A stretch of 64,000 nucleotides of DNA, taken from the NCBI GenBank assembly GCA_964437445.1, contig CAYTGR010000018.1, forward strand, positions 1 through 64,000, read 5' to 3'. Made by a program: the position numbers and the translations under genes. The stretch's first letter is position 1. Each line of letters starts with the position of its first letter. Shown here in pieces: positions 48,923 to 58,509 of this stretch. The notes beneath the pieces are model-generated. The model saw only the letters and a program-made list of their open reading frames with translations. It searched no databases and had not been told where the DNA came from. The DNA comes from CAYTGR01 sp964437445 (GTDB taxonomy: Bacteria; Chloroflexota; Anaerolineae; B4-G1; SLSP01).

Positions 48923-51724
48923 TCATGTGCGACTCTTGCCAGGTTGTGGTTCGTTCTCCGGTGGTAGCTCTGGGGAGACCGGCAAGGTGAAAAAGAAGAT
49001 GCTCCCCTGACCAACGTGGCTTTCTACGCCGACCTGTCCGCCCAGCTTCTCCACGATGCGCCGCACAATGGAAAGCCCCAGGCCGTGCCCCTTGGTGCGC
49101 CCCTGGTAAAGCCGCGTGAAGGGCGTAAACAGACGGCCTTGCTCCTCTTCTGTCAGCCCTGACCCGTTGTCGCGCACCCAAAAACGAACCTGCGAACCGC
49201 CTGAGCCATTTCCCTCATGGCCGTTTGGCCCGGCCTCAGTCTGGACCTGGTCCCAACCCAGCTCTACGTGCGGGGGCTGGCCCCCATATTTCAGCGCATT
49301 GCTGATATAGTTGGCCCACACCTCTTCTATCCAGGGCGCATATCCCACTGTCGGCGGCCACGTAGCCGGCCCGCTGATCGTACCCTGGTATTCAGCCACC
49401 ATGCCGGCCAGGCGATTTTGCACTTCAGTGATAATCCCCGCCATATCCAGCGGTCCGACGGCTACTTCGTCAATCTTCCGCATGCTGGCCAGCAACAACA
49501 GCTCATTGACGATGCTGGTCATCTTTTCGGCGCTCTTTTCAATCATGAGCAGACATTCGCGCACCTTTTTGGGCGGCAGTTGAGAGCCCTGGTCAGCCAG
49601 CAACCCGCTGAACCCGATCACCGTGGTCAACGGCGTTTTCAGATCGTGCGCTACCGTATGGGCAAAGGCATCCAGCTCCGTATTGCGGGCTTCCAGTTCA
49701 GCGGTATAGGCCTGAAGGGTCAGCTCGGCCTGCTTGCGTTCAGCAATTTCCTGTTGCGCCACTTCGTAGAGCTGGGCCTGGTGGATCGCGACGGCCAGCG
49801 TCGCAGCAATTTCGGTAGCGATGATCACATGGTCGGCGGTAAACGCAGCAGCACGGTCAGACTGGAGGTGTAAAGCCCCGACCAATGTCTCGCGCACCAT
49901 GAGCGGCACAATCATGTAAGAGCGCAGCCCCTCGTCGTACAGTGCTTGTTGGAAAGCAGAGCGCTGTGGAATGGCGCTCAAGTCGGTCACGCCGAGAATC
50001 CGCCCGGCCTGGAGGGCCGGCTCGCCAAAGACCGGCAGGTAGGTCTCTATCCGCACCTGCACCGGCATGTCCCCGCCGGACTCCGCCGCCAGCAATCTGG
50101 CAATGCCGGACTCATCTTTCTCCATGACCAGGACCCGCTGGCAAGGAATCAGGTGCCGCATCCGGTAAACCGCGACCACCGCGATGGTCTCCGGCGAACG
50201 GGCCGCCAGGATGGATTCATCCAGTTCGCGCAGGATTTGCAGCCGCTCGGTGAAGCTGTAAAGCGCAGCGTCGGCCGTCTTGCGTTCCGTGATATCCTCT
50301 TCCACGACAATGAAGTGGGTCATCTGTTCAGCCGCATCATACACAGGGGCGACAGTGGCCCGCACCCAATAGAGCGATCCGTCTTTGCGCCGGTTGCGAA
50401 ATTCGCCGCACCATTCCAGTCCCATCGTGACTGTATGCCACATTGTCTGGTACAGCGAGGTGCCGGCCTCTTCCCACAACATGGGCAAGGGTTGGCCCAA
50501 CGTCTCAGCAAGCAGGTAACCGGTGGCCTCCTCAAATTTAGGGTTGACGTATTCAATCTGCCCCTGGGTGTTGGTGATGATGACCACGTTGGCGCTCTGC
50601 TCTACTGCCTGGCCCAACTTCCGCAGCTCGGCGTTCTGGGCTTCCAATTGCTGCTGATAGGCTTGTAGCGCCTGTTCGGCTTGCTTCTGTGCGGTGACGT
50701 CATGGATTACCACGACCCAGCCGCAGACAGCGCCGGATGGCTCATACAACGGCGAGGTACGCAAGTCATAGTAACGCTGGGGCTGTCCCACGCCGACAAC
50801 CGTTTGGGTCTGGGTCGCGGTCAAATCCAGATACTGCTCTATGGGGTCAAAACGGTGCAGCAGGACCTCCGTGATCGTTTGACCGACCACCTCGCGGAGC
50901 TCCTTCCCGAGGAACTGGCAAGCCGCCCGGTTAAGGTCCACAATCCGCCCCCGCGCTTCCAGGACAAAGACGGCATCCGCCAGTCCTTCCAGGACGGTGC
51001 TGCGGGCAATGGGCAGCAGCTCAAAAAGATGGTAGCGGAAGAGAGCCCGTGCGATGATGGTGCCGGCCAGGGCATAACCCACCGGGGTCAGGTCCAGATA
51101 GGGGAGCGGCCCCCAGCGTAACAGGTAGAGCAAAGTGCCCATGGCCGGCAGCCAGATTGCTCCCAGCAGTGCACCGGCTTGCCCGGCCTGGAGATAAGCT
51201 GCCTGTCGCCGGGTCTGCCAGAGCAGGTAACTGCCCAGCAGGAGCAGGAGATAGCCATAACCGGCAAACAAGGCTATCCCCACACCATGTTCCAGGACCA
51301 ACACCGTGGCCGTCTGAAACGGTCGCAGCTGCATGGCGGTCCAGATCAGGTGATGGGCCTCGTTGGTCCAGACCAGTCCCAGGGTTATCAAAGAGGGCAG
51401 GACCAGAAAAGGCCCCCATCGTCTCAACCGGTCATTCTGGCTTACTGCCTGAAGCACAACGGCGAATAACAATCCCGGCGCCGAAACAATGCCCAGGTAT
51501 TGCACGCGGGTCCACCCGAGCTTAGCCTCCAGGGTGGGAAGCCCCAGCTGAACCGCATAGGCCAGTGCCCAAAGCGCCGCCGCCAGCATCGCCAGGGCTA
51601 GCGCCGGGGCACCGGGCGCCTGACGGCGACGCCAGGCGTAGCCCGCTACCGTCACGGAGATCAGGGCGGAAACGATCAAGGCCAGCGCGTAAGGGCTGAA
51701 TTGCCAGTTTGTCAGGTTCAACAT
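48923..51724 (-). CDS. Membrane histidine kinase (7TM-PAS-PAS-GAF-HisKA-HATPase)
   Basis: 933 residues. Seven N-terminal transmembrane helices (histidine-kinase 7TM sensor), PAS near 240-350 and 380-490, GAF near 510-670, then HisKA with the phospho-acceptor His in FAHTVAHDLKTPLT and HATPase with NYISNALKYG, VRDNGSGL, LFTPFTRL and GRTKGHGLGLSIV. Autophosphorylates on His; no receiver domain or response regulator is nearby, so it is an orphan. The 7TM part binds a ligand or senses the membrane. It may be read on into plsY. Confidence 0.9.
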   Translation of the reverse strand: MLNLTNWQFSPYALALIVSALISVTVAGYAWRRRQAPGAPALALAMLAAALWALAYAVQLGLPTLEAKLGWTRVQYLGIVSAPGLLFAVVLQAVSQNDRLRRWGPFLVLPSLITLGLVWTNEAHHLIWTAMQLRPFQTATVLVLEHGVGIALFAGYGYLLLLLGSYLLWQTRRQAAYLQAGQAGALLGAIWLPAMGTLLYLLRWGPLPYLDLTPVGYALAGTIIARALFRYHLFELLPIARSTVLEGLADAVFVLEARGRIVDLNRAACQFLGKELREVVGQTITEVLLHRFDPIEQYLDLTATQTQTVVGVGQPQRYYDLRTSPLYEPSGAVCGWVVVIHDVTAQKQAEQALQAYQQQLEAQNAELRKLGQAVEQSANVVIITNTQGQIEYVNPKFEEATGYLLAETLGQPLPMLWEEAGTSLYQTMWHTVTMGLEWCGEFRNRRKDGSLYWVRATVAPVYDAAEQMTHFIVVEEDITERKTADAALYSFTERLQILRELDESILAARSPETIAVVAVYRMRHLIPCQRVLVMEKDESGIARLLAAESGGDMPVQVRIETYLPVFGEPALQAGRILGVTDLSAIPQRSAFQQALYDEGLRSYMIVPLMVRETLVGALHLQSDRAAAFTADHVIIATEIAATLAVAIHQAQLYEVAQQEIAERKQAELTLQAYTAELEARNTELDAFAHTVAHDLKTPLTTVIGFSGLLADQGSQLPPKKVRECLLMIEKSAEKMTSIVNELLLLASMRKIDEVAVGPLDMAGIITEVQNRLAGMVAEYQGTISGPATWPPTVGYAPWIEEVWANYISNALKYGGQPPHVELGWDQVQTEAGPNGHEGNGSGGSQVRFWVRDNGSGLTEEEQGRLFTPFTRLYQGRTKGHGLGLSIVRRIVEKLGGQVGVESHVGQGSIFFFTLPVSPELPPENEPQPGKSRT

Positions 51725-51824
51725 AGGTCCAATCTGCCGGCGGAGGACATGGGTCCGGTCGCCTCATCCCTTGAATGGTTACTATCCATCTCATGAAGTC
51801 AAGCTGCCAGGGTTGGTTTGCCGT

Positions 51825-51897
51825 CCACGAATATCCACGAATACACGAATGTTGATCTGGCGCGGATCATTCGTGATTATTCGTGAACCATTCGTGG
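51825..51897. repeat. Imperfect long hairpin of CCACGAAT units
   Basis: Left arm CCACGAATATCCACGAATAC, right arm CATTCGTGATTATTCGTG and ATTCGTGG. Outer sequences GGTTTGCC and GGCAAACC extend the pairing. It lies in the 247-bp gap between two same-strand genes and may end transcription of the hydrolase operon's neighbour or be a mobile repeat. Confidence 0.6.
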
Positions 51898-51971
51898 CTG
51901 GTTGGCAAACCCACATTTGAATTATAGCAATGATTGGAGTGCTATTCAAAAACAATTTCAGGTCAGAAACG

Positions 51972-53246
51972 TTACGAGTTCACAACCGATCCAGGGTTTG
52001 CCGGGGTCAGCGTAGCGGCAAAAGTCACCACCGCCTCTTGCACGGCGGGCCAGGCCGGACGATCCGTGTGCAGCAGGTCGTGAGCGGCGGCGATTTCCGT
52101 ATAATGCGGCGGTTGCGAGAAGCGCGCGCAGAGCCGTCGCGTGCGCGCGGCCGGGACCAGCGGATCCTCAGCGCCCTGCACGACCAGGGTGGGCGGCGTC
52201 ACCGCCCGGGCGTGACGCCAGGTGGCCCAACCGGTCCGCTGCACCTGCTCCAGCAGGGTCAGCGGCACGGCCAGCTCCCGGATGCGGGCGCGTACCGCCG
52301 GATCGTCCAGGTCGGGCAGCCAGAAATCCAGGTCTTCCTGCACCTGGAGCGCGTCCAGGTCGGCCTGCCGCAGGGGATGGATCACCGGCGGCAGCCAGGG
52401 TTGGATCAGGGTGCTGAGCCGACGCTGCCAGGCAGTGCCCAGGCCGCTGAAAGGGGCCAGCAAGGCCAGCCCATCCGGCGGGATTTGGGCCGCCGCAGCC
52501 AGGGCCAGCGCGCCGCCCAGCGAATGCCCCACCAGCAGGACCGGCGCATGGTCACGGCGCAGCTCGGCCAGCGCCGTGGTGACGGTGGCGACCCAGGTTT
52601 CGTACCGTTGGGCGGCCAGCTCCGGCAACTGCGGGCCAAAACCCGGCAGCAACGGCGCGACCACCGTCCAACCGGCGCGGTGCAGCGCTTCTCCTAAGGG
52701 GCGCAGCTCCGCTGGCGTGGCCGGGAAGCCGTGGATCAACAACGCGGCCGGGCGTCCACCGGTCAGGCGAAACGAGTGGTGCTCTGGCCCGCTCAAGATA
52801 CCTGGCGGGAGCTCCAGCCGGGATGGGGGATACGGCACCCGCCGGGCGTGCCAGAGATCAAAGAGCAGCAGAAAAGCGCCCTGGACGGCGATCCCGGCGC
52901 CGTGACCGCGCGCGGCCCGATCCCGCCGGCCCCGGCTCAAGGCCAGCCCCAGGCCCCCCGCCACGTAGAGCAGATCCAGTCCAGCGTTGATGAGCAGCAC
53001 CCGGTGCAGCTTTTCGGCTGCGGCCAACGTCTCCTCCGGCGCCAGGGGGCGACGCGCGCTCGCCTGCCCGGCGAGGGCAATGCCGGCATCAATGGCCCCC
53101 CAGCCTACAGCTTGCAGGCCCACGCCGCGCCAGAACGGATCGCGCTGCCGGAGCAAGCCCAGTCCGACCACCTGGCTCAACCCGGCCCAGCCCAGTAACC
53201 AGCGGGCCAGCCGCTCCTGGAAAGCAGCTAACTCATTCATTTTCAC
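51972..53246 (-). CDS. Alpha/beta hydrolase (lipase/esterase) fused to a membrane N-terminal domain
   Basis: 424 residues. Residues about 1-150 form four hydrophobic segments resembling the DUF6992-type membrane domain (LARWLLGWAGLSQVVGLGLL). The C-terminal 270 residues are a monoacylglycerol-lipase-like hydrolase: oxyanion LLIHGFPATPAELRPLG, nucleophile LVGHSLGGALAL, acid VVQGAEDPLVP and His AAAHDLLHTD. GTG at 53246 overlaps the ADH stop (GTGA); an ATG at 53240 is the alternative. Expected at the inner face of the membrane. Confidence 0.82.
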   Translation of the reverse strand: MKMNELAAFQERLARWLLGWAGLSQVVGLGLLRQRDPFWRGVGLQAVGWGAIDAGIALAGQASARRPLAPEETLAAAEKLHRVLLINAGLDLLYVAGGLGLALSRGRRDRAARGHGAGIAVQGAFLLLFDLWHARRVPYPPSRLELPPGILSGPEHHSFRLTGGRPAALLIHGFPATPAELRPLGEALHRAGWTVVAPLLPGFGPQLPELAAQRYETWVATVTTALAELRRDHAPVLLVGHSLGGALALAAAAQIPPDGLALLAPFSGLGTAWQRRLSTLIQPWLPPVIHPLRQADLDALQVQEDLDFWLPDLDDPAVRARIRELAVPLTLLEQVQRTGWATWRHARAVTPPTLVVQGAEDPLVPAARTRRLCARFSQPPHYTEIAAAHDLLHTDRPAWPAVQEAVVTFAATLTPANPGSVVNS

Positions 53247-54397
53247 AGCGCCTCCCGTAAGATTTGTAACCGTTCCTCTGCCGTCAAGGGGAGCGGATTG
53301 GCCTTCATGCTGCTGGCAGCGGCGGCTTTTTCGGCCACCATCTCCAGGTCGGCGGCGGTGAGACCATAAGCGCTGAGCGGTGGAATCTCTAGCTCGGCGA
53401 CCAGGGCGGCGACCCAGGCGACTCCGTCGGCGGCGACGGCGTGCGGGTTGCCGGTGAGCCAGCGCGCGATCTCGTCATAACGGCGCAAGGCTGGATTTTC
53501 AGGCGCGCGGGCTTGCAGGGCGCGGAGATTGGCCGCCATGACCGGCGGCAGCAGGCGAGCGCAGAGCGCGCCGTGCGGCGCAGGGAACATCCCGCCCAAC
53601 GGCGCTGCGAACCCATGCGCTGCTCCCAGGCCGGCATTGGCCAGCGCCAGCCCGCCGCAGAGGCTTGCCACAGCCATATCCTCGCGGGCCGTGGCATCGT
53701 CACCGTGCTCCCAGGCGCGCCGCAGTGAGCGCGCTGCCCGCACGATCCCCTCGCGGCAGAAGGCATCGGTCAGGGGGTTGGCGCGGTTGGAGACGTAAGG
53801 CTCAATCACCTGCGTCAGGGCATCCAGGCCGGTGCTGGCGGTCACGCTGGGGGGCAGGCTGTGCGTGAGCAGCGGGTCTACCAGCGCCACGCGGGGCAGC
53901 ATGAAGGGGCTGCGCAAGGAGACCTTAACCTGCTGCTCCGGCACGGCCAGGACGGCGTTGCGGGTCACTTCGGCGCCGGTGCCGGCGGTGGTGGGAATAG
54001 CGATGAAGGGCGCCGCTGGACGGTTCAGCGGCAGGCCCCGCCCGATGACTTCCAGGTAGTCCAGCGGGTCGCCGCCGTTGGTGAGCAGGGCGGCAATCGC
54101 CTTCCCGGTATCAATGGCGCTGCCGCCCCCCAGGGCGATGACCAGATCGCACGCTTCTGCCTGCGCCAGCGCGGTACCGGAACGGACTAACGTCACCTCC
54201 GGTTCGCCGGTGACCGGCAGCGGGATCACGGCGAGCTGGTGCGCGGTCAGCTGCTCCAGCAGGGGCGCGGCCAGCAGCTCACTCACGCCCAGGACGACCA
54301 GGGCCCGGCGGCCCAGTTCGGCGGCCAGGGCGCTGCTCTCCCGCAGCGTCCCCGGCCCGAAGATAATCCGTGTCGCGGTGGCAAATTCAAAGCGCAT
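53243..54397 (-). CDS. Iron-containing alcohol dehydrogenase family protein
   Basis: 384 residues. NAD site LVIALGGGSAIDTGKAIA, then IAIPTTAGTGAEVT. Metal ligands are the Asp of STGLDALTQVIEPYVS and the His of GAAHGFAAPLGG and APHGALCA. The first His ligand of classical Fe-ADH (ALTH) is Gln here, a variant found in a subgroup of the family. Substrate unknown. The ATG at 54397 lies 4 nt after the monooxygenase stop; MPVGKA upstream is less likely the start. Confidence 0.88.
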   Translation of the reverse strand: MRFEFATATRIIFGPGTLRESSALAAELGRRALVVLGVSELLAAPLLEQLTAHQLAVIPLPVTGEPEVTLVRSGTALAQAEACDLVIALGGGSAIDTGKAIAALLTNGGDPLDYLEVIGRGLPLNRPAAPFIAIPTTAGTGAEVTRNAVLAVPEQQVKVSLRSPFMLPRVALVDPLLTHSLPPSVTASTGLDALTQVIEPYVSNRANPLTDAFCREGIVRAARSLRRAWEHGDDATAREDMAVASLCGGLALANAGLGAAHGFAAPLGGMFPAPHGALCARLLPPVMAANLRALQARAPENPALRRYDEIARWLTGNPHAVAADGVAWVAALVAELEIPPLSAYGLTAADLEMVAEKAAAASSMKANPLPLTAEERLQILREAL

Positions 54398-54401
54398 GGC
54401 T

Positions 54402-54707
54402 TTACCAACCGGCATCGTCGGGGAAGACGTTGGTATACTTCACGCTGGTGCGCGGCTCGGCCATCATTTCGGCGACGGTGTCGCGCCAGACCTGATAGTG
54501 GGCGGTCTCTTTGTGGCGGGCAGGCGCCTCCGGCGTGCGATAGACTTCCACCAGGATAAAGCGGGTGGGATCGTCGGCCTGTTGGATCACATCAAAGCGG
54601 GCGATCCCCGGCTCTTGCACACTGTGGCGGGCATTTTCCACCGTGGCCTGCTGGAAGGCCGTCACAAACTCCGGCTTCACCTGGACATGAACGTGAACGA
54701 CTAACAT
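54402..54707 (-). CDS. Antibiotic biosynthesis monooxygenase-domain protein (YgiN-like)
   Basis: 101-residue dimeric alpha-beta barrel (VVHVHVQVKPEFVTAFQQAT, RFILVEVYRTPEAPARHKET). Related proteins are quinol monooxygenases or LsrG-type isomerases. AAGGAGGTG gives a strong Shine-Dalgarno for the ATG at 54707. First gene of a three-gene operon with the ADH and the hydrolase. Confidence 0.85.
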   Translation of the reverse strand: MLVVHVHVQVKPEFVTAFQQATVENARHSVQEPGIARFDVIQQADDPTRFILVEVYRTPEAPARHKETAHYQVWRDTVAEMMAEPRTSVKYTNVFPDDAGW

Positions 54708-55015
54708 GGGCACCTCCTTGAACACGGAATCACACGGATTACACGGATGACTTCACGGCAAAGACTCACCGCAGGGACGCCAACAGCGCAGATTTGTGAA
54801 TGAGTCCCCTGCGCCCTCTGCGTCTCGGCGGTGAAACCACTTTTGCAGCAAGAACTGCTTTGGCAGTGGTTTGCTTGCACTTTTGACCACAGACGACAGA
54901 CGACAGACGACTTTTGGGATGCCAATCATGGTCTGTCGTCTGGGGTCAGTGGTTCAAAGCGAGCCGGTAGCAACTCCAGTGAGTTACTATGACTTTACAT
55001 GGTTAAGGCCATAAG
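54708..55015. repeat. Non-coding stretch with repeated units
   Basis: ACACGGATT/ACACGGATG units at 54727-54748, then AGACGAC repeated and GTCTGTCGTCTGG facing them (54893-54950) as a heptamer inverted pair. No gene is seen. Confidence 0.65.
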
Positions 55016-55600
55016 TCAAGAAATCCAGGCCATTTGTTGCTCTTTCACCACCCAGAGGCCGTTTTCTTTAGCCAGCACGATGTAGTAGCCGGCCCCGGCC
55101 AGCCAGTAAGACTGGTTCCCCAGGTAGACCAGCGCCTGCGTCAGCTCGGCGTTGAAGGCCACGGCCGAGAGGGTCATGATGCCCTGGCTGCCCGGAAAGC
55201 GTTCGTAAAACCGATCCCAGCCCTGATCATCCTGGAAGATGGCCTCTTTCTCATCAGCCTCCAGCAGCGTGACCGTTGTCCCGGCGTTGAAACGGTCGGT
55301 CTCCAGGCGCACCGGTTGAGCATTGCGGGCCTGATATTCGGCGATCAGGGCCTTGTCCACGGGCAGCCCGCGTCCCTCCGGCGTGCCGGAGAAATCGGTT
55401 GCGGTCAACGCATCTATGACCAGCTGCTCCGGTTTTTCCGGGAAGAGGGTCTGGATGGCGGCGTTATAAACGAGATAGCTCTCGGCGGTCAGATCCGGCG
55501 TCGGTGTTGGCGTCGGCGGCGGGGTCGCGGTGGCGGCCAGCTGGCAGCCTAACAAAGCCAGCATACTCAGCAAGATCAAGCCTCTCCATTTGCGCGTCAT
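55016..55600 (-). CDS. Lipoprotein of unknown function
   Basis: 194 residues. Signal peptide with lipobox LALLGC (Cys19) followed by TATPPPTPTPTP linker. The remainder has no recognised domain; it ends in a strand-rich segment (YYIVLAKENGLWVVKEQQM). Repeated in many Chloroflexota proteins, the Thr-Pro linker suggests passage through a cell wall. Confidence 0.75.
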   Translation of the reverse strand: MTRKWRGLILLSMLALLGCQLAATATPPPTPTPTPDLTAESYLVYNAAIQTLFPEKPEQLVIDALTATDFSGTPEGRGLPVDKALIAEYQARNAQPVRLETDRFNAGTTVTLLEADEKEAIFQDDQGWDRFYERFPGSQGIMTLSAVAFNAELTQALVYLGNQSYWLAGAGYYIVLAKENGLWVVKEQQMAWIS

Positions 55601-55710
55601 GATTTTGTCTCCTTGATACTGGGATAGGGTTCAACAGGATGCACGGTTTAGACGCGCCCGGCCAGCCTGGGGTTCCGGCTGCTGTAGCTCTGTGACCGCC
55701 CGGCTTGAGC

Positions 55711-56928
55711 TCACACCGTGGCCGGCGCCGGAGCCGCCGGGCATTCCGGTGGCACCCCGCCCTTGTCCAGCACCCGCCGCGCCACAAAGGAGATCAGCCA
55801 GGCCATGATGAGCGCGCTGGCTACCCCCAAGGACCAGGGGGCAAGCTGTTGCAGCAGGAAGCCGCCCAGCAGCGGCGCGACCACACCGGTCAGGCTTTGG
55901 AGCGCCGCCGCCAGACCCAGCGTTCCGCCGACTTCGTCGGGCCGCACCGATTTGGTCAGCACACTGTTCAAGACGGTGTTGAGCGTCCCGGCGGCCAGGG
56001 CCAGCGGCGCCAGGACTATCAGCAGCAGGGGAACATTGGGCACCAGCCCCCACGCCAGCAAGGTGAGGGTGAGGATAATGGTGCCGTACAGGATCAGGCG
56101 TCGCTCTGGGAAGCGGGCTGTCAGCCGGCCGATAGCGAACCCCTGCACCAGCACCGAGAGCAGCCCCACGTAGGCCAGGACGTAGCTGGTGGCCTGGGCC
56201 TGCAATCCCAGCCGGTAAAGCGCAAAGAGCGAGAAATTGGATTGGAAGAGGCCAAAGGCCAGGCTGTAGATAAAGCGGGTGTGCAACAGCGGCCCGGCGC
56301 ACGGGCGCGAGAGGGCCTGCACCAGGGCGCGGGCGGTGATGGGCGGGCGCGTCTGCATGGCTAATTGCGCGCGCCGCTCCGGGGTGAGCGACTCTGGCAG
56401 CGCCACCAGCACCCAGAGCAGATTGAGCGCCGCCAGGCCGGCCGCGGCAAAGGCCGGCACACTGTAGCCCCAGCGGCTGAGGAAGCCGCCCAACGCCGGC
56501 CCGATGATAAACCCGATACCGAACGCCGCGCCGATCATCCCCAAGCCTTTGGCCCGGTTTTTCTCATCGGTCACGTCGCTGATGTAGGCTTGCGCTAAGG
56601 CGATGTTGCCGCCCAGGAAACCATCCAGAATCCGGCTGAGGAAAATCACCGTCAGCGAACGGGCCAGCCCTAACATGAGGAACCCGGCCAGGCTGGCGCT
56701 GATCCCCAGGATGAGCAGGGGACGCCGGCCGTAACGATCGGAGAGCCGCCCGATCAAGGGGGCTCCCAAAATCTGCGCCACGGCGTTGGAGGCGCCCAGC
56801 AGTCCGATGACCAGCGGGGTCGCGGAGAAAGTCTGAGCGTAATAGGGCAGCAGCGGTAAGATCAGGCTGAAGCCTAACAGTTCTACAATCACGTAGACAA
56901 ACAAGATCGGCAACGGGCTTTTTTTCAT
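55711..56928 (-). CDS. MFS multidrug/tetracycline-type exporter
   Basis: 405 residues, 12 transmembrane segments. Motif A (GRLSDRYGRRP) and motif C (GPALGGFLSRWG) of DHA1 drug-proton antiporters. Close in layout to TetA, but the substrate cannot be told. A good promoter and a CAGGAGTG box precede the ATG at 56928. Confidence 0.87.
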   Translation of the reverse strand: MKKSPLPILFVYVIVELLGFSLILPLLPYYAQTFSATPLVIGLLGASNAVAQILGAPLIGRLSDRYGRRPLLILGISASLAGFLMLGLARSLTVIFLSRILDGFLGGNIALAQAYISDVTDEKNRAKGLGMIGAAFGIGFIIGPALGGFLSRWGYSVPAFAAAGLAALNLLWVLVALPESLTPERRAQLAMQTRPPITARALVQALSRPCAGPLLHTRFIYSLAFGLFQSNFSLFALYRLGLQAQATSYVLAYVGLLSVLVQGFAIGRLTARFPERRLILYGTIILTLTLLAWGLVPNVPLLLIVLAPLALAAGTLNTVLNSVLTKSVRPDEVGGTLGLAAALQSLTGVVAPLLGGFLLQQLAPWSLGVASALIMAWLISFVARRVLDKGGVPPECPAAPAPATV

Positions 56929-56976
56929 GGTCTCGGCACTCCTGATTTGGGATATTATTTTATTCCTTATATCTAA

Positions 56977-57004
56977 ATTATAGCCCTAATTCCAGTATTG
57001 TCAA
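56977..57004 (-). promoter_or_regulatory. Promoter of the MFS exporter
   Basis: On the minus strand TTGACA (56999-57004) and TATAAT (56977-56982) with a 16-bp spacer. The leader is about 40 nt, AT-rich and contains ATATAAGGAATAAAAT. Confidence 0.8.
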
Positions 57005-57056
57005 TATGTTGCATCGTTTTTGTTTATATTTCATTAACACGTAGAGGCAAAATAAA

Positions 57057-57080
57057 ACGGCACATCCGCAGGTGTGCCGT
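57057..57080 (-). terminator. Terminator downstream of the radical SAM operon
   Basis: Perfect 8-bp stem ACGGCACA/TGTGCCGT, 8-nt loop, followed on the minus strand by TTTATTTT. It is separated from the operon by repeats. Confidence 0.8.
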
Positions 57081-57093
57081 TACCAGAGCAACC

Positions 57094-57194
57094 GGGAATT
57101 TCCCATGAACTGGCGTTCATCAGCAGGGGGATGAAAATAGGCTTGTAGTGCTGCGCTTGAGCGCGGCTAAGACGACGCTAAAGCGCCTCACTAC
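57094..57194. repeat. Composite dispersed repeat, modules A and C
   Basis: Module A at 57094-57138 and a complete module C at 57145-57194 (GTAGTGCTGCGC ... GACGCTAAAGCGCCTCACTAC). Then TTTTTCACGC repeats. The 337-bp gap also contains the MFS promoter and the terminator; no gene. Confidence 0.8.
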
Positions 57195-57265
57195 AAACTT
57201 TTCACGCTTTTTCACGCTTTTTCACGCTCTTTCACGCTCTTCACGCTCAAGGAAGCCTCAGCTTT

Positions 57266-58507
57266 TTACGGGGCAGCTCTTCGCTCGCCGATGAAGCAAG
57301 AGGGGTCTTCCTGCAAATAGTCGCCGTGATAGGCTAAGGCGCGACCCCGGCAGCCGCCGCAGAGCGTGCGATAACGGCAGTCACCACACTTCCCTTTCAG
57401 CGTTGCCTCCCGGTGGCGCAGATGGACAAAAATCTCGCCGGTGCGCCAGATTTCATCAAACGGTTGTTGGCGGACAGTGCCGGCGCTCAATTCCACAAAG
57501 GGACAGGGCCAGACCTCCCCGTTGGCTTTGATGTAGACGAAGCCGCGCCCGGCCGCGCAGCCGTGGAAGACCTGCTCGGCCAGCCGCAGCGCCAGATTGG
57601 AGGTCATCCCCCGCCGTTCCAGCAGGTAGGGCCAGTATTGCGGCCCGGCTACCGGCTCCACAATTGTGGCGATCTGCGGTTGCTTTTCTGCGAGGTAGGT
57701 CAACAGGGTCTCGTTAGCCTGGAGATTCAGCGCTGCGCGGGCAATGTGGGTGCCGCGCCCGACGGGCACCAGCTGGTACATGAGCATGATCCCCGAATCG
57801 TGGGTATCGGCCAGGTCAATCAACTCGGTCAGCTGCGCGAAGTTGTACTCCATGGCCGTGGTGTTGACCTGGAGCAGGATGCCGGCCCGCTTGATGGCCT
57901 CCATCCCGGCTAACGCGCGCTCAAAGGCGGTGGGATTGGCGCGAATGCGGTTGTGGACGGCGGCCAGCGATGAATCCAGGCTCACCGCGGCCCCGGCGAC
58001 ACCGGCCTCGCGGAGCCGCTGCGCCACTTCGTCGTCAATCAACGTCCCATTGGTGGCGATCACGTTGATAAAGCCGGCCTGTTTGGAATGCTCCAGCAAC
58101 TCAAAGAGATCGGGCCGTACCAACGGTTCGCCGCCGGAGTAGACCAACATGCGGAATTCATCCACCCGCGCCAGCGCGTCAATCAGCCGCTTGCCCTCGT
58201 CGGTGGTCAGCTCATCGGGCGCGGGCTTGCCTGAAGCGGCGTGACAGTGGATGCAGCGCAGGTTGCAGGCCCCGGTCACTTCCCAGACCGGGTGCGCCGG
58301 GAAGCCGATGCAGCCCATGCCGATGGAACCGGCCGCCACGGGCAATGACTTCAGGCTGTGTTTGAACAGCCAGGCCGGGAAATGGCGCCACCGGATTAGG
58401 TGTTGGAAATAGAGCACGCTTCCCAACTGGCGGAGCACCAGGCTGGGCGGCCAAAAGATGCGGCGCAGCGGCCAGCGGAGCAGCGAATGGGATTGGGAAC
58501 GCCCCAT
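57266..58507 (-). CDS. Radical SAM/SPASM protein
   Basis: 413 residues. The radical SAM cluster CNLRCIHC lies in a WEVTGACNLRCIHC segment near residue 80, then YSGGEPLVRPDLFEL. The C-terminal SPASM/twitch Cys set reads CAAGRGF, CPF and CGDCRYRTLCGGC with a final C. Related proteins modify peptides or are heme-maturation enzymes (NirJ/AhbC/D, PqqE). ATG at 58507 starts 2 nt after the UbiA stop. Its operon partners, a prenyltransferase and a Rieske oxygenase, suggest a prenylated quinone or tetrapyrrole substrate, but this is inference. Confidence 0.87.
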   Translation of the reverse strand: MGRSQSHSLLRWPLRRIFWPPSLVLRQLGSVLYFQHLIRWRHFPAWLFKHSLKSLPVAAGSIGMGCIGFPAHPVWEVTGACNLRCIHCHAASGKPAPDELTTDEGKRLIDALARVDEFRMLVYSGGEPLVRPDLFELLEHSKQAGFINVIATNGTLIDDEVAQRLREAGVAGAAVSLDSSLAAVHNRIRANPTAFERALAGMEAIKRAGILLQVNTTAMEYNFAQLTELIDLADTHDSGIMLMYQLVPVGRGTHIARAALNLQANETLLTYLAEKQPQIATIVEPVAGPQYWPYLLERRGMTSNLALRLAEQVFHGCAAGRGFVYIKANGEVWPCPFVELSAGTVRQQPFDEIWRTGEIFVHLRHREATLKGKCGDCRYRTLCGGCRGRALAYHGDYLQEDPSCFIGERRAAP

Positions 58508-58509
58508 GC

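Noticed and set aside
55711..56928. MFS gene as tetA
   Set aside because: DHA1 motifs are present but nothing specific to tetracycline; no adjacent tetR-type gene.
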